A stretch of DNA of 28,411 nucleotides, from contig DATEDC010000223.1 of the NCBI GenBank assembly GCA_035286585.1, positions 1 through 28,411 on the forward strand, written 5' to 3'. This stretch comes from DSOS01 sp035286585 (GTDB lineage: Bacteria; Chloroflexota; Anaerolineae; Anaerolineales; UBA4823). Under the pieces are notes generated by a model. It worked only from the letters and a program-made list of their open reading frames with translations. It had not been told where the DNA came from and did not search any database. Below are positions 17,340 through 28,127 of this stretch, piece after piece (positions within the stretch are counted from its first letter, which is position 1; the number at the start of each line of letters is the position of its first letter). The position numbers and the translations under genes were made by a program.

Positions 17340-18099
17340 GAATATAAGCGCCGTACCGAAACCGAGGGCTGAGGTGATTCGCCCTGAGATCACCAGGCTG
17401 CCGAAGCTGACATTTTTTCGCCGGGTTTATCGCTTTTTTATCCTCGGGCTGATCCGTATGGCGGTCAGGTCCCTGGCGCGCTGCGAGGTGAAGGGTTTAA
17501 AGAATATACCCCGGCAGGACCCGGCCCTGATGGTTTCCAACCATCTCGGGGACGCCGACCTGATCGTAGGACTGGCGTACTCCCCCGTCCCATTGGAATT
17601 CATCTCCAAGGCAGAGCTGCATGATTTCCCGATCCTGGGAAAGCTGATGGATGCTTACGGCGCGATCTGGGTGCACCGCGGCCAGCCGGACCGGCGGGCG
17701 ATCCGGATAGCCCTGGAGTGCCTGCGTCAGGGGCGTATCGTCGCCATCACCCCGGAGGCGCGCGAGAGCGTAACCGGCGCTTTGGAAGAAGGCACCGGAG
17801 GGGCTGCCTACCTGGCATTGAAAGCTGACGTGCCGCTGGTGCCGATCACGTTTACCGGCACAGAGAATAACCGGATTTACCGCAACCTGAAGCGCCTGCG
17901 CCGGACGGATATTACCCTGACCATCGGGCAGCCTTTTCGATTAGAGCAGTTGCCCGACCGCCGAGAGGCGATCGATAAAGGCACGCAGAAGATCATGGAG
18001 ATGCTGGCCTCCCAATTGCCCTTGGACTATCGCGGCGTGTATTCTCGTCAGGGTGAATCCAGGCCGGGGACTATGCAATCGCGGGCGGCGGAAGAGTGA
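17332..18099 (+). CDS. PlsC-type acyltransferase homologue with altered motif III (copy 2 of 3)
   Basis: This 255-residue LPLAT-family protein overlaps copy 1 by 8 bases (ATGGATAA), so translation is probably coupled. The catalytic motif I is intact: NHLGDAD, with H71 and D76. Motif II is present as IWVHRGQPDRRA. Motif III, normally PEGTRS, reads PEARES (E142), so the glycine, threonine and arginine are all changed. That may alter the acceptor or weaken phosphate binding, but E142 is kept and the rest of the fold (VPLVPITFTG) looks sound. The C-terminus carries LPLDYRGVYS, as in its neighbours, then an extra 15-residue hydrophilic tail. Likely membrane-associated. Best described as an acyltransferase of uncertain acceptor. 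Confidence 0.85.
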   Translation: MDKNISAVPKPRAEVIRPEITRLPKLTFFRRVYRFFILGLIRMAVRSLARCEVKGLKNIPRQDPALMVSNHLGDADLIVGLAYSPVPLEFISKAELHDFPILGKLMDAYGAIWVHRGQPDRRAIRIALECLRQGRIVAITPEARESVTGALEEGTGGAAYLALKADVPLVPITFTGTENNRIYRNLKRLRRTDITLTIGQPFRLEQLPDRREAIDKGTQKIMEMLASQLPLDYRGVYSRQGESRPGTMQSRAAEE

Positions 18100-18103
18100 G
18101 CTT

Positions 18104-18841
18104 ATGAGGGCGGAGGGTCCCAAGGAAAAACGCATTTTTGCCTCAGGTTACCGGCACGCTGATTGGGAGCGCCGCCGCTTGTTTCTGCGCTTCCTGCTCC
18201 GCAACATCGGGTTTACCCTGCTGGCAAAGCTGGACAAAGTGGAAGGCCTGGAACATTTGCCCGCTGAAGGCCCAGCGATCTTAATGATCAATCATATCGC
18301 CTTCATCGATCCCATCGTGGTGCTGCACGTCGCCTCGCGCAATATCGTCCCCCTGGCGAAGATCGAGGTGTACAAATATCCGCTGGTAGGGATTTTCCCG
18401 CACATCTGGGGGGTGATACCGGTGCGCCGCGAGGAGTTCGACCGCCGCGCGGTGCAGGGGGTCCTGGAAGTGCTGCGAGCTGGAGAGATCGTCCTGGTCG
18501 CCCCAGAGGGGACGCGCGGCCCACAGCTATCGCGGGGCAAGGAGGGAGTCGCCTATCTCGCCAGCCGCAGCGGCGTGCCGGTCATCCCGGTGGCGATCGA
18601 GGGCACGGATGGTTTCCCCGCGCTGCGCTTCTTTTCCGCTGCCTGGCGCAAGCCAGGCGTTTACGTGCGCTTTGGCAGGCCATTTCGTTACCGCCCCGCG
18701 TTAGGGCGCCCGGATCGAGATTTGCTGCGCAAGATGACCGATGAAGCCATTTACGTCCTGGCAGGCATGCTGCCTGAAAAGCGCCGTGGGGTGTACTCCG
18801 ACCTTTCGCAGGCGACCCAGGTTACGATCGAATGGGTGTGA
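18104..18841 (+). CDS. PlsC-type 1-acylglycerol-3-phosphate acyltransferase (copy 3 of 3)
   Basis: This 245-residue protein is the most canonical of the three acyltransferases. Motif I is NHIAFID with H64 and D69, motif II is IPVRREEFDRR, and motif III is PEGTRG with E135. The GVPVIPVAIEGTD stretch matches motif IV. Of the three it is therefore the best candidate for the housekeeping 1-acyl-sn-glycerol-3-phosphate acyltransferase. It ends with LPEKRRGVYSDL plus a short tail, sharing the RGVY end of its neighbours. The ATG at 18104 lies 4 bases after the previous stop, behind a purine-rich GGAAGAGTGAG. No terminator stem is visible after it, and the next gene has its own promoter 15 bases later. 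Confidence 0.9.
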   Translation: MRAEGPKEKRIFASGYRHADWERRRLFLRFLLRNIGFTLLAKLDKVEGLEHLPAEGPAILMINHIAFIDPIVVLHVASRNIVPLAKIEVYKYPLVGIFPHIWGVIPVRREEFDRRAVQGVLEVLRAGEIVLVAPEGTRGPQLSRGKEGVAYLASRSGVPVIPVAIEGTDGFPALRFFSAAWRKPGVYVRFGRPFRYRPALGRPDRDLLRKMTDEAIYVLAGMLPEKRRGVYSDLSQATQVTIEWV

Positions 18842-18852
18842 CCGGTTTTTAG

Positions 18853-18861
18853 TGCTATAAT
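18853..18861 (+). promoter_or_regulatory. Extended -10 promoter of the histidine kinase gene
   Basis: TGCTATAAT (TG at 18853-18854, TATAAT at 18856-18861) is a perfect extended -10 element, 30 bases before the kinase ATG. No good -35 hexamer is present at the usual distance (18833-18838), which is usual for extended -10 promoters. The predicted transcript would begin near 18868 and carry a short leader of about 24 bases including GTGGGG, a plausible ribosome binding site. Confidence 0.65.
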
Positions 18862-18891
18862 CCTGACAAGATTATCGTAGTGGGGCGCGTG

Positions 18892-21800
18892 ATGTCTTTT
18901 CTTTGGACGATTATCAGCCCGTACCGTGAAATTTACATCCCGCCCAGCCTGATCGGGCGGCTTATCCTCGGGCTGGGTGTGGCGATCTTTCTGCTGGTCA
19001 TTCTCATCCTGCTGTCTCGCTGGCGGCGATTCAACCTGCCGCGCACCCAGGCCACCTGGCCCATCCGCTTCCTGCTGCTGATCCTGGCGCCCCTCACCAG
19101 CCTGTTCATCGGCATGCGCCTGCCGGTTGGGAGCGCGCTCCCGCTCCCGAACGTGCCTGCTGAGCCGCTGGGACCAGCCCTGATGGTGTTCTCAGCCCTG
19201 CCCTGGGTCCTGGCGGCCGGCTTTTTGGGACCCGCGGCGGCGGCTTTACTGGCTGCTCTGTCGGGAGCGCTGTTGACCATCTGGGACACGCATAACCTGC
19301 TCACACCTCTGCTGATGGCGCTGCTGGGGACTTTGTTCGCCGCGGCCGTGAACCAACGCTACCGCACTCGCCTCTACGCCCTCCTGCGCCATCCGCTGGC
19401 GACAGCCTTTTTACTGGCGCTGCTCTACCCCTTCCTGTATCTGGCGGCAGCCACACTGCTGGTGGATGGCATCCCGGCTGTGCGCCTGGATTTTGCGCTC
19501 ACCCGCCTCGGGCCAGCCTCGCTCTCTGGCGGAGGGGCGCTGCTGGTGGCAGGCCTGTTTGCGGAGGTCATCGCGCTACCGTTCCCTGCCCAGTGGGGCG
19601 GCAAAGGCGCACTGCTGCCCTCTCCGGCTGAGACCACCCTGCGCGGGCGCGTGCTTTACGGCACCGCTCCTGCCGCGCTGATCCTGGTGGTCCTCTTGAT
19701 GGTCGGAAGTTGGACGGTGGCCGAGAGCGCCTCGCGCTCGATGCTCGAAGACCAGATGGCGCAGGTCGCAGCCCTGTCTGCCGGAGGGGTGCCCTATTTT
19801 CTCGAAGCCGGCCAAAATTTGATCAAACAACTGGTCGAAGACCCACGTCTTTACACCGGCGGCGTGGATCAACTGCGCCTTGTGCTGGAAGAAGACCTGC
19901 GCAGCGTCCCCTTCTTTACCCAACTGTATATCCTCGACCAGGATGGGGAACCGCTCACCGGCTATCCGAATTCGGACCATGCCACATCCAACGCGCCCCC
20001 CGAAGAGCAGGCCGGCATCCAGTTCGCTTTGAATGGGGTCCCTTTTCAGACCTACACCGTCCGGCCCACGCCGGGCGGCAGGGCTGCCCAGGTCTCTTTT
20101 TTAGCCACCATATTCGATCAAGCTGAAAACATCCGTGGGGTTTTGATCGGGCGGACCGATCTGGGGATCAACCCTTTTTCCAGGCCCATCCTCGAGAGCC
20201 TGGACAGCCTGGCGCAGGTGGGCGGCGTAGGGATTCTGCTGGATGAGGATGGGCGCATCCTGTATCACCAGGACTCAGACCTGCTGATGATGGAATACGC
20301 GCTCGGCAATGCTGCCGCCGGCAGTGCTGCCGCAGGCATTACTGCCGCCGGCAATGCTGCCGCTAGGGATATCGAGGAGCAGAAATTATTCGCCGAGACC
20401 GCCTCGGATGGCACCCGCCGGCTGAGCTACTACCGGCGCGCAGTCGGGCGCTCATGGGCGGTGGTCCTGGCGGTGCCGGCCAGCCGGGCGCAACAGCTGG
20501 CTTTAGGCATCGCAGCCCCTCTGCTGGGGATGATCCTCGTCCTGGCTGCTTTAGCGGTATTTCTGCTCCGCTTAGGGCTGCGCAAGGTGACCCACTCCCT
20601 GCAAGCATTAGCCGTTCAGGCTGCCAACATATCCCAAGGACAGCTCGATGCGCCGATCCAGGTCTCGGGCGAGGATGAGGTCGGTCAGTTGCGCCGCGCA
20701 TTCGAGCACATGCGCCTCAGCCTCAAGAACCGCCTGGATGAGATCAACCTCCTGTTGACCGTCTCGCAGGGCGTGGCTTCCAGCCTGGAGATTTACGATG
20801 CGCTGCGACCGATCCTGGAGGCGGTCCTGAGCTCAGGGGCAAGCGCAGCCAGGGTGGTATTGTCTCCCGAGGTCGTGCCCGAGTTGAAAGGCGGGGACCG
20901 CGCCCTCACTGCTTATGGTTTGGGAGTTGCCAGCTATATCTTCAGCCACCTGGATGAACAAATACTCCACCTCAACCGCCAGCAAGAGCGCCTGCTGCTG
21001 ACCAGCTTAACCCGGCCGCGTTTGCTCCCTCTGGCGCCCGGAGCGCCGCGGCCGGAATCGTTGCTCGCCCTCGCTCTGCGCCACGAAAACATCTACCTGG
21101 GCTCGCTGTGGGTGGGGTACGATCAGCCGCACCGCTTCTCCGATGAAGAGATCCGTTTTCAGACCACCCTGGCCGGCCAGGCAGCCCTGGCGGCTGCCAA
21201 CGCCCGCCTCTATCTCAACGCGGAAGTCGGGCGCCAGAGACTGGCTGCCGTGCTCACTTCCACCCCAGACCCGGTGATGGTCACCGACCAGGAAGATCGA
21301 CTGATGCTCTTCAACCCGGCGACCTGGCGCGCCCTCGGCCTGGGCGCAGACTGGGTGGAAGGCCAGCGGATTGACGAGCTGGTCAAACAGCCGGAACTGC
21401 TGGAATTGATCAAGTCCTCCTCCGACGGGAAGCAGTCCGTAGAGGTCGCCCTTCCGGATGGCAAAATCTATTTTGCCACCGCCTCCACTGTGCTGGCGGA
21501 TGGTCAGCGGGTTGGGCGGGTGTGCATCCTGCGGGATATCACCTACTTCAAACAGCTCGATGCGCTAAAATCCGAATTTGTCGCCACGGTAAGCCACGAT
21601 CTCAGGTCGCCGCTCACCCTGATCCGCGGCTACGCCACCATGCTGGATATGGTCGGCGATCTCAACGAGCAGCAGCAAGGATACGTGCGCAAGATCGTGA
21701 GCAGCATCGAGAGCATGGCCCGCATGGTAAACAACCTGCTCGACCTGGGGCGCATAGAAGCCGGCATTGGGCTGCAGGTCGAGCCAGTCTCAGTTCCCGA

Positions 21801-22263
21801 GCTGGTGGAGCGGGTGACCAGCTCCTTGCAGATGCTGGCGGTCCAGAAAAGAGTGCAGCTCACTGCAGATATTGCGCCCCAAACTGTGGATAGGATCGAA
21901 GCCGACCCCGCCCTGCTCCAGCAGGCATTGCACAATCTGATCGAAAACGCGATTAAATATACCGAGCCGGGCGGAAAAGTCCTGTTGCGCGCCAGCTCCA
22001 GGCTGGAACATCTGCTCTTCGAGGTGCGCGATACGGGTATTGGCATATCGCCTGTCGATCAGCCCCGCCTGTTCGAGAAATTTTTCCGCCCTGCCCGTCC
22101 AGGCTCCAAACGCACGGTCGGCTCGGGCTTGGGACTGGCAATCGTCAAGTCGATTGCAGAGCGGCACGGCGGCAAAGTCTGGGCGGAGAGCCAACTGGGG
22201 AAAGGCAGCACCTTCTATCTCTCCATCCCGCTGCGCCAATTATCCCTTGACCAAAATGGATAA
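18892..22263 (+). CDS. Membrane sensor histidine kinase (MASE-like TM module, dCache-like sensor, HAMP, GAF, PAS, HisKA, HATPase_c)
   Basis: This 1123-residue two-component sensor kinase senses an external signal, autophosphorylates and passes phosphate to a response regulator. From the N-terminus: several membrane helices (residues about 15-235), one more helix near 255-275, an extracytoplasmic sensor of about 250 residues (dCache-like; assignment tentative), a helix near 535-560, HAMP (562-612), GAF (about 613-780), PAS (about 781-889), then HisKA with SHDLRSP, phospho-acceptor H902. The ATPase domain has HNLIENAIKY (1014-1023), DTGIGIS (1047-1053) and GSGLGL (1077-1082). All catalytic boxes look intact. 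The ATG at 18892 follows GTGGGG and is preferred to a GTG at 18880. No response regulator lies in the window, so the partner is unknown. A 60-base tandem repeat interrupts the sensor at residues 472-491. Confidence 0.9.
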   Translation: MSFLWTIISPYREIYIPPSLIGRLILGLGVAIFLLVILILLSRWRRFNLPRTQATWPIRFLLLILAPLTSLFIGMRLPVGSALPLPNVPAEPLGPALMVFSALPWVLAAGFLGPAAAALLAALSGALLTIWDTHNLLTPLLMALLGTLFAAAVNQRYRTRLYALLRHPLATAFLLALLYPFLYLAAATLLVDGIPAVRLDFALTRLGPASLSGGGALLVAGLFAEVIALPFPAQWGGKGALLPSPAETTLRGRVLYGTAPAALILVVLLMVGSWTVAESASRSMLEDQMAQVAALSAGGVPYFLEAGQNLIKQLVEDPRLYTGGVDQLRLVLEEDLRSVPFFTQLYILDQDGEPLTGYPNSDHATSNAPPEEQAGIQFALNGVPFQTYTVRPTPGGRAAQVSFLATIFDQAENIRGVLIGRTDLGINPFSRPILESLDSLAQVGGVGILLDEDGRILYHQDSDLLMMEYALGNAAAGSAAAGITAAGNAAARDIEEQKLFAETASDGTRRLSYYRRAVGRSWAVVLAVPASRAQQLALGIAAPLLGMILVLAALAVFLLRLGLRKVTHSLQALAVQAANISQGQLDAPIQVSGEDEVGQLRRAFEHMRLSLKNRLDEINLLLTVSQGVASSLEIYDALRPILEAVLSSGASAARVVLSPEVVPELKGGDRALTAYGLGVASYIFSHLDEQILHLNRQQERLLLTSLTRPRLLPLAPGAPRPESLLALALRHENIYLGSLWVGYDQPHRFSDEEIRFQTTLAGQAALAAANARLYLNAEVGRQRLAAVLTSTPDPVMVTDQEDRLMLFNPATWRALGLGADWVEGQRIDELVKQPELLELIKSSSDGKQSVEVALPDGKIYFATASTVLADGQRVGRVCILRDITYFKQLDALKSEFVATVSHDLRSPLTLIRGYATMLDMVGDLNEQQQGYVRKIVSSIESMARMVNNLLDLGRIEAGIGLQVEPVSVPELVERVTSSLQMLAVQKRVQLTADIAPQTVDRIEADPALLQQALHNLIENAIKYTEPGGKVLLRASSRLEHLLFEVRDTGIGISPVDQPRLFEKFFRPARPGSKRTVGSGLGLAIVKSIAERHGGKVWAESQLGKGSTFYLSIPLRQLSLDQNG
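20305..20364 (+). repeat. 4 x 15 bp in-frame tandem repeat inside the sensor domain
   Basis: Four exact-length units follow one another: GGCAATGCTGCCGCC, GGCAGTGCTGCCGCA, GGCATTACTGCCGCC, GGCAATGCTGCCGCT. Units differ at one to three bases. Each encodes five residues of the type G(N/S/I)(A/T)AA, at residues 472-491 of the kinase. The repeat keeps the frame whatever the unit number, so length variation would be tolerated. It falls late in the extracytoplasmic sensor, before the second transmembrane segment. Confidence 0.9.
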
Positions 22264-22275
22264 ATTTTGTATAAT
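22247..22275 (+). promoter_or_regulatory. Sigma70-type promoter of rpoC
   Basis: TTGACC at 22247-22252 and TATAAT at 22270-22275 are separated by exactly 17 bases, the best promoter match in the window. The -35 hexamer lies inside the last codons of the kinase gene, whose stop is at 22261-22263. Transcription should begin near 22282, giving rpoC a leader of about 297 bases. This explains how rpoC is expressed without rpoB upstream. Confidence 0.8.
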
Positions 22276-22281
22276 AGCCCC

Positions 22282-22578
22282 TAGATGGAAATCAATATAG
22301 GGAAATGCGCTTAGCAAGCGCTTGAGATGTGCTCTCTCGCGCTTCTCTTTGTTGTTTTAACCCATAAACGATTATCCCCGCAAGCAGTACTATTGAACAC
22401 ATCCCAACCGGAGAACTCAGCGAAGCCCGTTTACACGCTGGCGATGGTAAAAGTGTGTCTAAAAGTTAAATGAATGGTAGATTAGAATGCTCTAAAGGGG
22501 TTGTCTTGGAAAGTGGTAGCACACCGCGGCGATTACCTGGGAAGACCGTTTAGAGCACGTCTTTTAGGAGGCAACTGA
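22282..22578 (+). ncRNA. Long structured 5' leader of rpoC (candidate cis-regulatory RNA)
   Basis: This 297-base region has no credible ORF and several inverted repeats. Near the 5' end, AAGCGC (22316-22321) can pair either with GCGCTT at 22307-22312 (loop of 3) or with GCGCTT at 22339-22344 together with GAG/CTC inside. Near the 3' end a nested structure is seen. TGCTCTAAA (22488-22496) pairs with TTTAGAGCA (22549-22557), 9 bp. Inside it GTCTT (22503-22507) pairs with AAGAC (22542-22546). Inside that GGTA (22515-22518) pairs with TACC (22534-22537). CTCTAAA could instead pair with TTTAGgAG overlapping the ribosome binding site. There is no T-run terminator, so any control would be translational. 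Function is inference; no known riboswitch class was recognised. Confidence 0.5.
22566..22571 (+). promoter_or_regulatory. rpoC ribosome binding site
   Basis: A perfect AGGAGG lies 7 bases before the GTG at 22579 and decides that start codon. It sits next to the 3' strand of the leader stem (22549-22557) and could be drawn into an alternative pairing with CTCTAAA at 22490-22496. Confidence 0.85.
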
Positions 22579-26937
<4,359 letters not shown>

Positions 26938-26958
26938 AGTTTATAGAGTTGAACAACC

Positions 26959-26993
26959 ACCGGCGCGCTGTGCACAGCGCGCCGGTTTTTTTA
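26959..26993 (+). terminator. Rho-independent terminator after rpoC
   Basis: ACCGGCGCGCTG (26959-26970) and CAGCGCGCCGGT (26975-26986) form a perfect 12-bp GC-rich stem with a TGCA loop. T residues follow at 26986-26992. It lies 22 bases after the rpoC stop. This is a textbook intrinsic terminator and shows that rpoC is the last gene of its transcript. Confidence 0.95.
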
Positions 26994-27085
26994 TTGAAGG
27001 GTGTTCGGAAGCTTAAATCAACCTGTTTTCGCTCACGTCATTCTGGGGTCCTCCACAGCGCTCCGCGCATTTCATTCTGGAGGAA

Positions 27086-27158
27086 CCTGTCATCGCGAGC
27101 CTGGCGTTCCTTGCCCGGCTGCCTGTCCTGAGCCTGACGAAGGATGGCGATCCCCTCC
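27086..27158. repeat. Dispersed repeat CCTGTCATCGCGAGCC...TGGCGATCYCCTCC, copy 1
   Basis: This copy starts with the same 16 bases as a second copy at 28079-28127 and ends with TGGCGATCCCCTCC against TGGCGATCTCCTCC. The middle is about 23 bases longer here. The layout (GTCATCGCGAG ... GGCGATC) resembles the short palindromic intergenic repeats seen in many environmental bacterial genomes. Genome-wide copy number cannot be told from this window. Confidence 0.75.
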
Positions 27159-27213
27159 GGAATAAAAACCTCAGCGTTTTTCCTCGCCCGTTCGCCAGCT
27201 TGTATTTATATAA

Positions 27214-27356
27214 ACCACGAAGTCACCAAGACACGAAGAATTCTTAGCATGCGCGGAGTTCATGAGCATGAACGACCTCTATTTAATTACTTGGTGTCTT
27301 CGTGTCTGTTCTGAAAATAAAATTAGTAATCCTTGGTGTCTTGGTGCCTTGGTGGT
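27214..27356. repeat. Imperfect inverted repeat of CACNAAG-type units
   Basis: The left arm 27214-27240 and the right arm 27330-27356 are reverse complements at 23 of 27 bases; they read ACCACGAAGTCACCAAGACA... and its complement. A third, partial inverted copy (ACTTGGTGTCTTCGTGTCT) lies between at 27289-27307. The arms are built from a roughly 8-base unit, CACNAAGA. The length and inverted ends would suit a non-autonomous element, but no target duplication is visible. Confidence 0.7.
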
Positions 27357-27389
27357 GTGATTTATTTTACGAATCCGTTCTCACCTGAA

Positions 27390-27977
27390 TCAGCGCCCCA
27401 GCATCACTTCTAATCGCCGCTTGACCTCTGGCCATTCGCTATCGATAATGCTGTAATACACCGAATCGCGCACCGCCCCGTCCGGCAGGATCATGTGCTT
27501 GCGCAGCACCCCCTCCTTGACCGCCCCCAGGCGCTCCAGGGCGACTTGCGAGCGCTCGTTGCGCAGGTCGGTCTTGAACTGCACGCGGATGCAGCCCAGC
27601 CTCTCGAAGGCGTGGCTCAGCAGCAGGTACTTGCACTCGGTGTTCACCGCCGTGCGCTGGTAGCTCACCCCGTACCAGGTGCCGCCGATCTCCACCGCCC
27701 GGTCCTGGGGGCGTATCTCCAGGTAGCGAGTGGCGCCGATCGGCTCCCCGCTCTCCAGGTGCACGACCGCGAAGGGCAGGTCGCTGCCCCGTTCTTGCAG
27801 CCTCAGCAGCTCCTCCACCCATTGGCGCATCTGCGCTTCCGTCCGCACCCAGCCGTAGCGCATGTAGCGCCAGATCTCATCCTCCAGCCCGACGCGACTC
27901 AGCCCGGGGACGTGCTCCAGGCTGAGCGGCTCCAGGCGCACCACCCGCCCCACCAGCGTGACCGGCGTGACGTGCAT
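27390..27977 (-). CDS. GNAT-family N-acetyltransferase (RimJ/RimL type)
   Basis: This 195-residue acetyltransferase would use acetyl-CoA to acetylate a protein N-terminus or a small molecule. It belongs to the Acetyltransf_3/RimJ-RimL-like group. Visible landmarks, in order, are RLEPLSLEHVPGL near the N-terminus, LPFAVVHLESGEPIGATRYLEI, EIGGTWYGVSYQRTAVNTECKYLLLSHAFERLG (the acetyl-CoA binding region) and VQFKTDLRNERSQVALERLGAVKEGVLRKH. These match the family closely. I chose the ATG complement at 27975-27977. The frame extends to 28061, but that extension runs through a promoter-like site and a tandem repeat. The target is unknown. It is the only minus-strand gene in the window and converges on rpoC. 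Confidence 0.9.
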   Translation of the reverse strand: MHVTPVTLVGRVVRLEPLSLEHVPGLSRVGLEDEIWRYMRYGWVRTEAQMRQWVEELLRLQERGSDLPFAVVHLESGEPIGATRYLEIRPQDRAVEIGGTWYGVSYQRTAVNTECKYLLLSHAFERLGCIRVQFKTDLRNERSQVALERLGAVKEGVLRKHMILPDGAVRDSVYYSIIDSEWPEVKRRLEVMLGR

Positions 27978-27984
27978 GCGGGGG

Positions 27985-28015
27985 ATTGTATCAAAAAAAC
28001 GTGCTCCAGTGTCAG
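27985..28015 (-). promoter_or_regulatory. Candidate promoter of the acetyltransferase gene (leaderless)
   Basis: Read on the minus strand, CTGACA (28010-28015) and TACAAT (27985-27990) are 19 bases apart. The -10 ends only 7 bases before the ATG, so transcription would begin at or beside the start codon. No Shine-Dalgarno sequence is seen (the bases there are CCCCCGC). The long spacer makes the -35 assignment uncertain. Confidence 0.45.
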
Positions 28016-28050
28016 GTGCTTCGGTGCCACGTGCCAGGTGCCAGGTGCCA
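28009..28050. repeat. Tandem heptamer array (GTGCCAG)
   Basis: Six successive units run GTGTCAG, GTGCTTCG (8 bases), GTGCCAC, GTGCCAG, GTGCCAG, GTGCCA. The array lies directly upstream of the acetyltransferase gene and contains its possible -35 hexamer, so unit number could affect expression. It is the kind of simple array that varies by slippage. Confidence 0.8.
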
Positions 28051-28078
28051 TAAGGTGGCAAAATCGCACACTTATCTA

Positions 28079-28127
28079 CCTGTCATCGCGAGCCAGGCGC
28101 TCTTTGCCTGGCGTGGCGATCTCCTCC
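28079..28127. repeat. Dispersed repeat CCTGTCATCGCGAGCC...TGGCGATCYCCTCC, copy 2
   Basis: This copy shares its first 16 bases and its last 14 bases (one mismatch) with the copy at 27086-27158. It is shorter and contains a clean hairpin, GCCAGGC (28092-28098) with GCCTGGC (28106-28112). Both copies are in the same orientation. Confidence 0.75.

Larger units (their letters stand above)
26994..27389. other. Gene-free spacer filled with dispersed repeats
   Basis: No coding region is credible in these 396 bases. Besides the two repeats listed separately (27086-27158 and 27214-27356), TCATTCTGG occurs twice in direct orientation (27038-27046 and 27072-27080) within similar flanks (GGTCCTCC and AGGAACCT). 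Base composition is markedly more AT-rich around 27180-27380 than in the genes. It lies between converging transcripts, rpoC and the acetyltransferase gene. Confidence 0.7.

Noticed and set aside
22511..22565. T-box-like antiterminator: AAAGTGGTAGCACACCGCGG followed by CGTCTTT before rpoC
   Set aside because: Removing five bases (GCACA) would give a near-perfect T-box core, and AAAG/CTTT with GCG/CGT could pair. But the conserved 7-base UGGNACC bulge is absent as written, no specifier stem is clear, and rpoC is not a normal T-box target. I keep it only as a structured leader.
28024..28050. CRISPR-like array
   Set aside because: Units are 7 bases, contiguous and without spacers, so this is a simple tandem repeat.
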